From: Rhabdophis nuchalis
Lineage: Eukaryota > Chordata > Lepidosauria > Squamata > Natricidae
Assembly (NCBI GenBank): GCA_039707465.1
Contig: CM077643.1
Coordinates: 248,090,919 to 248,154,918, forward strand
Direction of reading: 5' to 3'
DNA length: 64,000 nt
Position numbers and translations under genes: made by a program. Below the pieces are notes generated by a model. It made no database searches, was not told where the DNA came from, and saw only the letters and a list, made by a program, of their open reading frames with translations. Of this stretch, positions 23,901 through 30,655 are shown piece by piece (the stretch's first letter is position 1; every line of letters begins with the position of its first letter).

Positions 23901-24066
23901 AAGTTGGCTGAAAGATATAGTTCCGTAAGGCCACATCCTATGTCTCAAATTCTTGACAGAATTGAAATGTGGTTTCAATTAGGAACAGAGTAGAGTGCTC
24001 TTTACCAATTCTAAGGGCTGTAGACTGTTCAAGGACATGAATGGTGTACATGCAGCTCATAGTTCG
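3353..24066 (-). CDS. ZPAX: ZPAX-type egg-coat (zona pellucida domain) protein, 20 coding exons, signal-peptide exon not found
   Basis: ZP-domain glycoproteins polymerise into the extracellular coat of the oocyte; ZPAX is the branch kept in amphibians, birds and reptiles. I assembled exons (5' to 3'): 24006-24066, 23727-23810, 22121-22248, 18754-18900, 18424-18486, 14658-14825, 14457-14553, 13933-14150, 12336-12489, 11362-11654, 9811-9928, 8925-9130, 7346-7463, 7099-7265, 6901-7001, 6705-6829, 6293-6480, 5205-5298, 4953-5059, 3353-3550. The total is 2835 nt (944 aa plus stop), all 19 junctions are in phase, and there are no internal stops. The C-terminal third is a ZP module: [13 protein letters not shown] opens ZP-N, STCDTSL and LIYENEI follow, and [10 protein letters not shown] plus [12 protein letters not shown] lie in ZP-C. 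The N-terminal half contains [19 protein letters not shown] and LGCHV. No RXXR furin site is visible after the ZP module. ZP2 or another ZP gene is the alternative; length and location beside TTC32 favour ZPAX. Confidence 0.8.
4953..5059 (-). CDS. ZPAX: ZPAX coding exon S
   Basis: 107 nt. Acceptor caatgctttAG, donor AAG|GTAGGT (strong). Encodes [19 protein letters not shown] and ends ELDSTRNK. If the donor were not used, translation would stop 13 codons later. Confidence 0.75.
5205..5298 (-). CDS. ZPAX: ZPAX coding exon R (ZP-C)
   Basis: 94 nt. Acceptor ccctatttAG, donor G|GTAAGT. Encodes [16 protein letters not shown] and then [10 protein letters not shown], the cysteine cluster of ZP-C. 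Too short to stand out as an open frame; found from the splice context. Confidence 0.87.
5994..6252 (+). mobile_element. MITE with GAAAATAAGAC ends, copy 1
   Basis: Non-coding element with inverted ends (TGTTTCCtCGAAATAAGAC at the left, GTCTTATTTTCAGGGAAATA at the right) and the internal block ggtcacctcatggctgctgc. It lies in ZPAX intron 17. Related copies are at 10947-11202 and 41358-41593. TA-flanked ends suggest a Tc1/mariner-type origin. Confidence 0.75.
6293..6480 (-). CDS. ZPAX: ZPAX coding exon Q (ZP-C)
   Basis: 188 nt. Acceptor after a tract of T's ending ccAG, donor CAA|GTAACA. Encodes the diagnostic [15 protein letters not shown] and ends NFIVNGQ. Confidence 0.9.
6705..6829 (-). 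CDS. ZPAX: ZPAX coding exon P (ZP module)
   Basis: 125 nt. Acceptor ttttattgcAG, donor AAAG|GTAGGT. Encodes (R)[14 protein letters not shown]..., a core strand of ZP-C, and ends MMSWSNSK. Confidence 0.9.
6901..7001 (-). CDS. ZPAX: ZPAX coding exon O (ZP module)
   Basis: 101 nt. Acceptor ctgatgcAG, donor AG|GTAAAA. Encodes [15 protein letters not shown] and ends TRDPGY plus two bases. YENEI closes ZP-N and the following segment opens ZP-C in this family. Confidence 0.92.
7099..7265 (-). CDS. ZPAX: ZPAX coding exon N (ZP-N subdomain)
   Basis: 167 nt. Acceptor ctattttttcAG, donor ATG|GTAAGG. Encodes [16 protein letters not shown], then a Cys-Lys-Pro segment and [13 protein letters not shown]. 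The spaced cysteines and NGT sequon are the classic ZP-N pattern. Confidence 0.92.
7346..7463 (-). CDS. ZPAX: ZPAX coding exon M
   Basis: 118 nt. Acceptor ctcttttaaaAG, donor G|GTAAGG. Encodes [17 protein letters not shown] and ends NFQSSEFI, just before the ZP-N core. An uninterrupted (GA)n tract lies directly upstream (+ strand 7471-7497). Confidence 0.87.
7471..7497 (+). repeat. (GA)n microsatellite
   Basis: Uninterrupted GA dinucleotides just upstream (in transcript sense) of ZPAX exon M. On the transcribed strand it is a CT tract that lengthens the polypyrimidine region of that acceptor. Confidence 0.9.
7776..8020 (-). repeat. Interspersed LINE 3'-end/SINE-like repeat
   Basis: Contains blocks common in snake genomic DNA (ttatataccacttcacagtg, cagagtcagcctatttc, ggaaggatggaaggctgag) and an AATA-type simple tail at the low-coordinate end, suggesting minus orientation. 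Class not resolved. Confidence 0.55.
8553..8634 (+). repeat. (GT)n / (CATA)n / (GA)n compound microsatellite
   Basis: A GT-rich run with GCGC interruptions, followed by tacatacgtacatgcatac and a GAGACA run. It lies in intron 12 of ZPAX. Confidence 0.85.
8925..9130 (-). CDS. ZPAX: ZPAX coding exon L
   Basis: 206 nt. Acceptor gtttctacAG, donor GAG|GTATAT. Encodes [17 protein letters not shown] and ends [12 protein letters not shown]. Confidence 0.87.
9321..9442 (+). repeat. (ATT)n with internal (GTT)n, trinucleotide microsatellite
   Basis: About 120 nt of ATT repeats containing a block of TTG repeats. It gives artificial poly-Leu and poly-Asn reading frames. Located in ZPAX intron 11. Confidence 0.95.
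9811..9928 (-). CDS. ZPAX: ZPAX coding exon K
   Basis: 118 nt. Acceptor ttattttaAG, donor C|GTAAGT. Encodes [18 protein letters not shown] and then VECIMADV; with the next exon this forms the domain boundary before a Cys-containing segment. Confidence 0.86.
10375..10662 (+). mobile_element. hAT-type MITE with perfect 8-bp target duplication
   Basis: Ends aagtgatgacgaacc and ggttcgccatcacgg are near-perfect inverted repeats. The element is bounded by tactagaa on both sides (10367-10374 and 10663-10670), the 8-bp duplication expected of hAT transposition. It has no coding capacity and lies in ZPAX intron 10. Confidence 0.88.
10745..10778 (+). repeat. (AATAG)n microsatellite
   Basis: Five to six GAATA units. 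AATAG repeats are unusually abundant in snakes, where they are linked to CR1-type LINE tails (known from the literature). This is supporting evidence for a snake. Confidence 0.85.
10947..11202 (-). mobile_element. MITE with GAAAATAAGAC ends, copy 2
   Basis: Reverse-oriented relative of the elements at 5994 and 41358: ccaaaaataagatctccctg at the left, cttattcccgggaaacacgg at the right, with gcagccatgaggtcacc inside. TA at both ends. It lies in ZPAX intron 10. Confidence 0.75.
11362..11654 (-). CDS. ZPAX: ZPAX coding exon J
   Basis: 293 nt, the longest exon. Donor GAA|GTAAGA. The acceptor is taken at caatgatAG because it supplies the two bases that complete Asn with the base left by the previous exon. 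A better-looking AG 25 nt inside would shift the frame. Encodes [16 protein letters not shown], then an EAEQKGY segment, and ends DDPNVLKE. Confidence 0.85.
11828..12160 (+). mobile_element. tRNA-derived SINE with 12-bp target duplication
   Basis: The head has a box-A-like cagtggttaaagac and a decayed box B. The body contains ggcaacataggctccctcag and ggaaacggagatgagcacc; the 3' end is aaacctttgcctttac. Flanked by tatttaactaac (11816-11827) and tatttaaccaac (12161-12172), one mismatch. It lies in ZPAX intron 9. A minus-strand fragment of the same family is at 58208-58372. Confidence 0.85.
12336..12489 (-). CDS. ZPAX: ZPAX coding exon I
   Basis: 154 nt. Acceptor ctttttctcAG, donor A|GTAAGT. 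Encodes [20 protein letters not shown] and ends RIPIVIN plus one base. Confidence 0.87.
12620..12814 (+). mobile_element. SPIN-like non-autonomous hAT element
   Basis: 195 bp. The left end cagtgattctcagccttccc and the right end gaggttgagaaccacta are inverted repeats. The interior has cctttaatacagttcctcat and ccgatggtcttaggg, which I recognise as SPIN-type sequence. Flanked by ctctatat (12612-12619) and ctttatat (12815-12822), an 8-bp hAT duplication with one mismatch. It lies in ZPAX intron 8. Confidence 0.8.
12825..13890 (+). mobile_element. hAT element carrying a large GA-rich microsatellite
   Basis: Ends cagtggtcggcaaac and gtttgcccaccactg are inverted repeats. Flanked by ttatatca (12817-12824) and ctatatca (13891-13898), 7 of 8 matching. 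The left half has ggctcgcgagccacaagcgg. The right half contains a fragment resembling the TACAGGTAGTCCT family (near 13684) and ttggctctattgactaatg. It shares its left duplication with the end of the SPIN-like element, so it inserted right beside or into it. Confidence 0.82.
13231..13678 (+). repeat. Purine-rich (GA/GACA)n low-complexity tract
   Basis: About 450 nt almost entirely of G and A with dispersed ACA on one strand, including internal duplication of a block ending gagatgggtggagggagga (near 13418 and 13539). Located inside the hAT element. All long open frames here are artefacts. Confidence 0.95.
13933..14150 (-). CDS. ZPAX: ZPAX coding exon H
   Basis: 218 nt. Acceptor aaatcaacAG, donor CAG|GTAAAT. 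Starts (D)[12 protein letters not shown], a typical egg-coat repeat motif, and ends GAPRGRLQ. Contains NYT and NIT sequons. Confidence 0.88.
14457..14553 (-). CDS. ZPAX: ZPAX coding exon G, followed by a GC donor
   Basis: 97 nt. Acceptor tttcacAG. Encodes [19 protein letters not shown] and ends TTVSCPV plus one base. The only donor giving the phase needed by the next exon is G|GCAAGT, the consensus form of a GC-AG intron. The nearby GTATTT would break the frame. Confidence 0.8.
14658..14825 (-). CDS. ZPAX: ZPAX coding exon F
   Basis: 168 nt, 56 codons. Acceptor after a long pyrimidine tract ctctctcctAG, donor GTG|GTAATG. Encodes [16 protein letters not shown]... with NNT and NET sequons, as expected for a secreted glycoprotein. 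Confidence 0.87.
15047..15061 (+). repeat. Homopolymer G tract
   Basis: A run of about 15 G. Similar short G or C tracts are at 11326-11337 and 24423-24433. These are likely assembly-sensitive. Confidence 0.9.
15110..15380 (+). repeat. Possible solo LTR or retroelement fragment
   Basis: Contains a polyadenylation-type block cttttaataaattggaac followed by about 70 nt ending ggaactctgacatag, the R/U5-like arrangement of some retroelement LTRs. No coding region, partner LTR or target duplication found. Low confidence; described only as a decayed fragment. Confidence 0.25.
15797..16123 (+). mobile_element. hAT MITE with perfect 8-bp target duplication
   Basis: 327 bp. Starts caggggtccccaacc and ends ggttggggacccctg, exact inverted repeats. 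Bounded by atctaaaa on both sides (15789-15796 and 16124-16131). GC-rich body with ggaccggccgg. It lies in ZPAX intron 5. The perfect duplication implies a fairly recent insertion. Confidence 0.93.
16240..17135 (+). mobile_element. Degenerate L1 LINE ORF2 C-terminal fragment
   Basis: Translation on + gives an L1-like segment ([19 protein letters not shown]). After frame breaks it gives a Cys/Trp-containing end resembling the KCN...FFHIWWQ region of L1 ORF2. Several stops and shifts; inactive. It abuts the L2 fragment at 17140. The right boundary is uncertain. Confidence 0.6.
17140..17905 (-). mobile_element. 5'-truncated L2-clade LINE fragment
   Basis: An open frame of 191 codons on the minus strand (17327-17902) encodes the RT C-terminal end ([51 protein letters not shown]). 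It is followed by a 3' UTR with the gactcggggcggtgcac block and an (ATA)n tail at 17140-17155. Same family as the elements at 30656 and 46278. It lies in ZPAX intron 5. Confidence 0.85.
18345..18367 (+). repeat. (TTG)n microsatellite
   Basis: Seven to eight TTG units in ZPAX intron 5, shortly before exon E. Confidence 0.85.
18424..18486 (-). CDS. ZPAX: ZPAX coding exon E
   Basis: 63 nt, 21 whole codons. Acceptor catttccAG, donor GAG|GTACAG. Encodes [17 protein letters not shown] and ends VLPE. Short but flanked by good sites and phase-matched on both sides. Confidence 0.8.
18754..18900 (-). CDS. ZPAX: ZPAX coding exon D
   Basis: 147 nt, 49 whole codons. Acceptor gattgcAG, donor GAG|GTAAGA. 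Begins [14 protein letters not shown] and ends [11 protein letters not shown], a typical segment before the repeated beta domains. Confidence 0.87.
19008..19137. mobile_element. Palindromic MITE
   Basis: Two arms, gtgtccaacattggcaact...cagaattcccca and tggggaattctgggagttg...ttgccaaagttggatac, fold on each other with a short centre. Decayed relatives are near 32645-32690, 34805-34905 and 39955-40050. It lies in ZPAX intron 3. Confidence 0.75.
19669..19830 (+). repeat. tRNA-like repeat (family of the 345-bp unit), copy
   Basis: Box-B-like ctggtttgaatcccagtaag followed by ggtatggccagctgatgag and atctatcctggtctctct. Same family as the palindrome arms at 20301-20881 and the tandem array at 56185-56928. 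Confidence 0.7.
19828..19900 (+). repeat. (AT)n(GT)n microsatellite
   Basis: ATAT run followed by GT run, joining two copies of the tRNA-like repeat family. Confidence 0.9.
19915..20240 (-). repeat. tRNA-like repeat family, minus-strand copy
   Basis: Inverted relative of the copy at 19669: ggatccatttcgggctgc, ggatttgaactggtgctctc, and a tail with gtcctcccttgaataggcc-like sequence running into (AT)n. Also contains a short inverted repeat around gcttaattaattattattaa. Confidence 0.65.
20241..20300. repeat. (AT)n microsatellite, left flank of palindrome
   Basis: 60 nt of pure AT abutting the left arm of the palindrome. Confidence 0.95.
20301..20881. repeat. Near-perfect palindrome, arms about 270 bp
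   Basis: Left arm 20301-20570 and right arm 20615-20881 are reverse complements with one 3-bp gap (ggatgagtcgaag versus ggattcgaag on the same strand) and very few mismatches. The 44-bp spacer contains gagctatccagtatccctg. Each arm is a copy of the tRNA-like repeat family (cagttcaaatcccagtag, ggatccatcctggtctct). AT microsatellites flank both sides. It lies in ZPAX intron 3. Confidence 0.92.
20884..20938. repeat. (AT)n microsatellite, right flank of palindrome
   Basis: Mirror partner of the 20241-20300 tract. Confidence 0.95.
20965..21196. repeat. Penelope-like terminal repeats in a head-to-head palindrome
   Basis: Arms 20965-21080 and 21081-21196 are reverse complements with almost no spacer. 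The right arm carries CTGATGA (21103-21109), then GACAAG...CTTGTC (a 6-bp stem) and GAAAC (21129-21133), the order of hammerhead ribozyme core elements known from Penelope-like retroelements. The left arm has the same motifs on the minus strand (21052-21058 and 21029-21032). The catalytic fold was not verified. Confidence 0.7.
21265..21488 (-). mobile_element. tRNA-derived SINE with Bov-B-like tail (Sauria-type)
   Basis: On the minus strand: box A gtagtggttaaggcat, box B ggatttgaatccc, body with ccttaggcacaaagccaatt, and 3' end acacacaactgaacaacaac. The last matches the 3' end of the Bov-B LINE at 58376. This is the layout of squamate Sauria SINEs. It lies in ZPAX intron 3. Confidence 0.78.
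22121..22248 (-). CDS. ZPAX: ZPAX coding exon C
   Basis: 128 nt, acceptor gcttccAG, donor GAG|GTGAGC. Encodes [19 protein letters not shown]... and ends GCHVTNE. The Cys/Gly-rich block is characteristic of the N-terminal domain of ZP egg-coat proteins of this branch. Confidence 0.85.
22560..23115 (-). repeat. Old, rearranged TACAGGTAGTCCT-family MITE copies
   Basis: Diverged blocks of the family (gcaaagtcaatgggaaagct, gtgatcaccatttgccact, acaaccagtccttgtag) lie between ZPAX exons B and C. Ends not resolvable. Confidence 0.5.
23425..23592 (-). mobile_element. CR1 LINE 3' fragment
   Basis: Contains gagctggaaggggccttgca and gtcatctagtccaaccccct, the well-known CR1 3' block in reverse orientation. 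A similar fragment is at 62700-62862. Confidence 0.75.
23727..23810 (-). CDS. ZPAX: ZPAX coding exon B
   Basis: 84 nt, acceptor tttttatAG, donor G|GTGAGC. Encodes [18 protein letters not shown] and continues to KIEVI, with Asp completed across the next junction. Confidence 0.8.
24006..24066 (-). CDS. ZPAX: ZPAX coding exon A (first one found)
   Basis: 61 nt, phase 0 in, 1 base out. Acceptor cttttgctAG, donor G|GTAAAG. Encodes [11 protein letters not shown]... It contains two ATGs but nothing resembling a signal peptide, so an upstream exon must exist. A strong donor (CTGCAG|GTAAAG, exon edge 24463) lies upstream but has no in-frame start. Confidence 0.7.
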
Positions 24067-24469
24067 CTAGCAAAAGAGAAGAGCTGGGGAAGGTCTTAGG
24101 AAAAATATAGGGGTGGGGGATCAAGATTAGTCCTTGTGTCCCCTAAATATTGCCAAGTGCCTCATGCTGACTTAGTAGTAGCCCTGCTCCTGATTTAAAT
24201 TAGGAAACTTCAGACATTACTTGAAGTTCACCAACCTGGAGAAGTTACTGCTTCTTGTGTCCAACCTATTTCACACTGCAGTAAAAGAAGCATCAGCAAA
24301 ATTCTGCATGAGAGAGGAAAAAATAATGTATGTTTGTGTGCGCACACACACACACAGTTATAGCCCCACATGCATATTCAGACACAGATGCATAGGACTA
24401 CAATCAAATGAAAGGGGGGAAAGGGGGGGGGGGATAAAAATTTTCTGCTAAATCCACTTTACCTGCAGA

Positions 24470-26480
24470 ACACCTTCTCTACTGTCCCCATATTTTCACA
24501 GGATCCTGGTCAAGCAAAGGACAGCTCTAAATTCTTTTTAACAGCACAACTCCTTCCTAGCACAAACAGACAATGGGGAAAGATACAAGCTTGAAGGAAA
24601 TAAAGAAAGCATCCCCTTTTATCCCAAAGAAGAAAAAAGCTTTGGCACGTCTGTAAATTAGGGACAGGTGTTCTTGCAGCCATTTGCTAATCATTAGAAA
24701 AAAGGCTGCTTGTTTGAATCGCCTGTGGGTGTTTTCCTGACCAAAAGTCTTGGGATACTTCCTAGTGTGAAAGACCCATTGATAATCTACTCCACAATTG
24801 TAGTTTGGATCACAGATTTATTATTTTAGTACAATGATTCTCTTTTCTATCTTTCATGAAGATAATCTTTCCTATTCCTTTAAATACTCCAACAAACAAA
24901 ATTAAACAGTTAACATGACCCATAATTAATTATCCTCTCAACCCCAAGAGCTAAATAAGTTAAATGGTTTACTACTCTGAAGCTACTCTTAGATGAAGCA
25001 GAGCAGCTGAAAAAGCTGTTGCAAGTGGTTCTATTGAGCCTTAAAAAAAAGGCTGTGGTTAGATTTAATGAAGAGACGTTAGCAATTTGATAATATTGAA
25101 AGGAACAATGTGAGGTCTAAGGGTTTAGTACCTGATAATATATAAAGGATTAGGTTTTAATACAGCTATTACAGCCTTTTCTATGAACATTTATTTTGAA
25201 GTCATCTTAGTCAAAGGAAGCTTGTTCTCTGGCTTGGATTGAAATTATAGTTTCAATTTAATGATGTGCATGTTTGAATAAGCTCCACCGTATGTCTGCA
25301 AACCTAAATACACATACTAGGAGTTAAGTCTCCTATTAAGTGCCCTGTCATCTGCATCATAGTATTAAAACTGGGATGTAAATACCTTCTTTCTTCATCC
25401 AGATCTGCCTGGGGGAATTTTATTTTCTCTTTCATGAAGCTTTACTTGGGATGATAATACGTGGCAGTTAGATAACATGTTGCATAGACCTTTGGCCTGA
25501 TGGAGAAGATGCTATTTACAGGCCTGTGTTTGAGGAGTGAGAGAAAAGAAGCCATAGATAAATAAAGTACAGTAATACAATTCTGGGTTGTTTTTTTTAA
25601 ATGAATGTGCTCTTATTTGCTTGGATCTTTAATGTTTATAATCATTTCACTGAACAATGCTTTTGCCTTCTAAATATATGCTTTATTTGATAATGAAAAC
25701 ATTTTTAAAAATGTTTTATTTTGTTACCATACAGTTTTTATTAATCCATTTTCAAACAAAACGTTTATTTTTAAATCGAGAGTTACTTCATTAAAAAAAT
25801 AAACTGGCGTTTTCAATGAACTGCCAGTGCTATGCATATACCGTAATCAATAATTCCTAAATATGGGGAAGGATTTCTTTAGTCTGGAACAATATCAAAC
25901 AAGTAGCATGATGATGCATTTCATTGCCTAGAAGCAGCAAATAAATATATCAGATTTATAGAAACAATATTCCTCATGCAAATAATATCCACTTAGATGT
26001 TTTCTTCAAACATTTGGACTAGCTAGAAGTTACTTTGCAGTTAAAATTAAATATCAAATTTAGTTTTTTTAAGACAGCTTTTGCTATTTGGTTTTGATTA
26101 GTTGTAGAAGTACAATATAAATACTGTTTCTAAAAATAGATACAAGAAACCAGATTGGCTGTACATATGACCTGGGGCTAATTCATTCTTTTATAGTTGA
26201 TGAATAACTTTGGGTAGGTCATTTTAGGCAACATTTTTAAATTCTGAAGAAATAATCCTTGACATGTACTTAAACAGGGACAAAGAGAGAGAGATTAAGT
26301 TTTTGGCTGGCACACTTTCTATCCCACTAGCTGTGTTTGCTCAACATACTAAACTGAGACCAACCAGTTTATTCAGCTTTCTATAATGAACAAATCCACC
26401 CACGTAGCTGCTACAGATAGTGATGCTTACTTTTATAGAATTACAGAATATTTCCTAAAGTGAAAGACAATTATGTATGA
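24470..26480. other. No gene recognised; intergenic or 5' region of ZPAX
   Basis: AT-rich sequence with many stops in all frames. It should contain the missing ZPAX first exon and promoter if the gene starts nearby. The only good donor seen (exon edge 24463, CTGCAG|GTAAAG on the minus strand) has no usable in-frame ATG and could end a non-coding first exon. Confidence 0.4.
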
Positions 26481-26878
26481 TACAGGTAGTCCTTGGCTTA
26501 CAACAGTTCATTTAGTGACCATTCAAAATTACAATGGCACTGAAAAAAATTAGTTATGGTCATTTTTTCACACTTATGATCATTACAGCATGCCCATAAT
26601 GTAATTTACATTCGGATGCTTGACAAGTGACTCACATTTATGATGGTTGCAGTATCCCTGTGTCTTGTCATCCCCTTTTGCGACCTTCCAATAAGCAAAG
26701 TCAATGGGGAAACCAGCTTCCCTTAACAAACGTGTGGGTAATTTAATAACTGAAATGATTCTGTTAACAAATGTGGCAAGAAAAGTTGTAAAATGGGGCA
26801 ACATTCACTTAACAAATTTCTCACTTAGCAACATAAATGTTTGGCTCCATTGTGGTTGTAAGTCAAGGACTACTTGTA
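26481..26878 (+). mobile_element. MITE with TACAGGTAGTCCT ends
   Basis: Best-preserved full copy: starts tacaggtagtccttggctta and ends taagtcaaggactacttgta, inverted repeats. Internal gcaaagtcaatggggaaac and ttgtaaaatggggcaa. Other copies at 355, 22560 and 60344. TA at both ends suggests Tc1/mariner-type mobilisation. Confidence 0.85.
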
Positions 26879-29040
26879 AAGGTTCCGATGAAAAACCTTG
26901 TTATTCTGGGGTTTAAAAAGTGGGCTCACTCCATTTCCCTTTCCTGGAATGTAACTATTACAACATTTTATAGATTTGCAAGAGCGGTGGGGCCTAACTT
27001 CCTGCTGAGAGCAGGAATTTAAAAGCATTTCTAGTAGATGGCTATCTGGGCTCCATTTCAACACATTCTGTGAATGGGAACCAATTATTTTTCTGGGAAC
27101 TACTACTACTACGATTAAAACATTCTCATTGTTAGGAGAAAAAAGGTTGTAACATTCAAGTGAAATTTCTTTTTTGTGAATATTAAATCCATTGTATATT
27201 TTGCATTTTGGAACAAGGTGGAGGGGGATTTCTCTTCAATGTGTCTTCATTTCAGATATTTAAAGTACTGTCATTTACTAAGTCTTTTGAAGGCTAAACT
27301 TACAATTGTTGCAGGTGCTCACAGTTGGGCAACTAAATTTGGGCCGCAGTGAAGAAATGTGTTTTCTGTTACATGGACCCAAAAGCAAGCAATCCAGAGG
27401 TCTTCCAATATTTGCCCAAGTTGGTAAGGTCCATGTTCAGCATAAGTAACCGTGTTCAAGTGATGACTATAACAGTAGCCCTTGAATGCTTCAAGTGCTT
27501 TCAGCAGAAATATTCATTCATCCCACAACCTGAGATCTATGACAATATGTTTATAAACCAACGTGTTCCTCTTGAAGCCGGGGACTAGGAGGACACTCAT
27601 GTCTTCTAAAGGAATGTACTGGAAAGCTTATGAAGCTTGGACAGGTCTTGAAATTTCAGAAACTTTTGCTTGTTTTCCTCGCTAAGGTAGATGTGGATAA
27701 AGGGTAGTCACTACCCAAAACCATATAAAGATATTTGGAAAGGTTCAATCACCATGGAGCTTTGAGAGGGCAAGGTCTGCACCTCTGTGAATCACAGCCC
27801 TTCCTACTTGACCACTTTGGAGCATCACATAAATCAAAGGAAGGGAAAGACAGAGGGGGGAAGAAAGGAAGGAGAGTTCACCAGAACGGAGAAATGAACA
27901 TTCTCCAGATGTTCTCCTTTGGACTCTTTGGTCCCAATGCTAGAGGACAAGATGGGTTTTCCATTCCAAGCAAGCTATAGATGCTTTCCTGCCATGAGGG
28001 TTTAAGCAAAGCCTTTGAAGTACCTAAAGTGTCTATGGTTAAGCAAATCATGGCTTAGTGGAATATATCAACCAGACCATTTCTAGGACATCTGCCAGAG
28101 TAAGACAGTTTCAAAGAAAGTCAAAGGCTTAGATTGCATAATTATGATTGTCTTCTTGAATTTTTGATACCTGCCCTGTAAATGCCCCACATGCTGTCCC
28201 AGTCTTTCATGACACTTTAGCTAAAATACAGAGTCAGCAGATGACCCTACAGGGACTTTTAAGCCCAGAGTCAATATTTCTAGGACAAATCCTCCATCTC
28301 TCTGACAGGATGGCATTTGATCATATCACAATGTAGGTGTCTTGTAACTAGCATTAGTTGGGTCTATAGAAGATAATTAATAGAAGGACTAATCTTGCTC
28401 CAGGCAGAGATGATTCAGTCTATGGCTGAGAAAGAGCTTCCCTTGCTAGTGGGGAGATGTCTACTTGTAGTTCTTATGCTGAAGAGGAAGAACTAGATGC
28501 TATAACTGAGAGGAATGGATCCTGTGCTAGATCCACAGTTGATCAGTCTCTTCCAGCATGTCTTTGTTTGTCAAGGTCTTCCCTATAATTCTTCTCTACT
28601 TCTCCAACTAACAATGTCATATTTTAACCCTAGATCAGGTTTGCATGCCCTCATGTAAAGCATCATTTTCCCAGAAAGATTTTCCTATGTCCCTCCTTAC
28701 TCTGACTAAGAGCTGGAGAAGAACTACCAAAATGGGTACTACAGGTGAGAAAGTCTCGTGAATAAGCTGCCTCTAAGAAAATCAGAAAACAATATATAAG
28801 ATAATGAATAAGTGAGTAATGCTTATCGAAATGAAAAGTATATCCATAAAATGTTAATATAAAACTAGCTGGATTCTTTTAACATATAACTTTAATCATA
28901 CAGGATTTTAGTACAATAAGTATGTTATTTTAGTACAATGATATTTAGTGTATGCATTCCACTGAGACACAAATTAAAAGGCTTCAATCATGTCATTATG
29001 CTGCCATCTTAACCTTTTTCAATTCCCTTATGGATGGATT
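26879..29040. other. No recognisable gene or repeat
   Basis: Only short open frames (longest 81 codons, 27735-27980) without a recognised domain, plausible splice partner or database-like motif that I know. Moderate GC in 27.3-28.8 kb suggests an old, unclassified element, but no ends were found. Confidence 0.4.
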
Positions 29041-29055
29041 ATGTCATTTGTTATT

Positions 29056-29571
29056 TTTTTTTCAAAGTTTTTATTTTTTAACATAAAAACAAATAAAAAA
29101 CATTATTCATCTTGTGCTTTGTAAAACATGTCGTTCGGGCAAGCATTTTGTGCATCAGTACTTAAAATTACAAACATAATTGTCAGTTATCTTTCATTAC
29201 ATATATATCACCTTATTTTCCATATAGTACCATTATTCTTTGTCAAATCAGTCTTTGTCCATAGTTATTCAATATATAATTCTTTTTTCCTTTTTCCAAC
29301 CATTGATAAAACATATTCCATATTTCATAAAATTGTTCATTCTCCTGCTCTCTAATTTCAAATGTTAATCTACTCATTTCTGTACATTCCATGATCTTAC
29401 GAATGACTTCCTCTTGTGAAGGTAATTTCTCATTTCTCCAGTTTTTTGCAAATACAATTCTAGCGGCTGTCAAAACGTTCACAATCAAATATTTCATGTT
29501 TTTATCAAGTACTTCTGATGCAATTCCAAGTAGAAAAAGTTCAGGTTTAAAGTCTATGTGCTTGTGTATTC
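29056..29571 (-). mobile_element. 5'-truncated L1 LINE with 14-bp target duplication
   Basis: On the minus strand the frame over 29243-29497 reads ...AARIVFAKNWRNEKLPS..., the C-terminal end of L1 ORF2. It is followed by an AT-rich 3' UTR and A-tail (T-run on +). Flanked by tgtcatttgttatt at 29042-29055 and 29572-29585, as expected from target-primed reverse transcription. Confidence 0.85.
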
Positions 29572-29589
29572 TGTCATTTGTTATTACTA

Positions 29590-30655
29590 CAATATCCTTT
29601 TCTCTCTATACCAATCTAGTCTCCTTCCGGAAGAAAATGACTCATTTAGCAACTCAGGAATATGCAAATTAGAATATGCAAAACTCATGAACTAAAACAT
29701 GAGTTATACTTGGTTTTGATCTAGCAACCGCAGCTCATAGATAATGGTTAAGAAAAATGCAGTGTCCCAGAAGGAAAAAAAAATCTGGAGGTGAGATTTT
29801 AGAGCACAGGTAGGGCAGCTTATCTTTAGAATCAGTTCTGTCTCTTCAACTGAGACAGAGACCAGCTGCATTTACATTTTCCAGGACCATCATATGCAAA
29901 ACCTTGTCTTTAAGATCTTACAGCTCATCACTGCAAAGGTAGTGGATAGGCCACAGGGGCCTGTCAACAGAAAAAGAACAGTGCTTGTAAGAAAGTGACA
30001 CATGGCAGATCCTGGGGAGGCCTAGGACATGGGGGGGCAATCATAATTTCCCTAATGGTGCCAGGTTGCCCTTTTCGTGGCAGCAGCGTTGCTAAGGCTG
30101 AAGTCAAGGCCTCTATTTCAGGCCCAGCCTCAGAGCTGTTGCCTAGTGCTACTGTTCATGGTGGCCTAGAGGGGGAGGGGGGAGATGGAGAATTGTTTCT
30201 GTTTTGTCAGGAGGGGGAAGGGTATGACATGCCATCAGAATCAAGTTAGGCATTTTTCCATTCTTTGAGACAAGGAGACCAAAAGATTCACCTTCACTGG
30301 GTTATGGCCTGGGGCAAAGTTCCCTTTAGGCCAGATCTACAAGAATGGGCCTATTTAGTTTTTAATTAAATCCCAGGGCTCTTCGCCATTCCTAAGAGAC
30401 TGACATCCAGGAATTCTGGCATCCAGGAACAAAGCTAAACCCAGAAGATACACAAAAATGTGGTCTTCCGTTTCTCTCAAGGAAATTTTTTATTTCACAT
30501 TTTATTGAATATCACTACTGATTTTGGTCTCCCTTTCCGTCTTCGAAAGTGAGACAAAGTGAAGTGTGGGCTTAATAGTGTTTAGAAAGAGTGCCCCATC
30601 TTTTAAAAAGGCTACCAACATTTCCCTCAAAGGGCAGCCCCTAAACTGAGTGGAT
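29590..30655. other. No gene recognised
   Basis: Mixed composition; no open frame over 85 codons and no recognisable repeat. A G-rich block sits around 30000-30240. Confidence 0.4.

Noticed and set aside
24463..24600. Candidate first ZPAX exon with strong donor CTGCAG|GTAAAG
   Set aside because: The phase-0 frame has an upstream stop and no ATG, and the ATG present gives a stop after the junction; at most a non-coding exon.
27349..27980. Two open frames of about 80 codons on the + strand
   Set aside because: No recognised domain, no splice signals linking them, and normal chance length.
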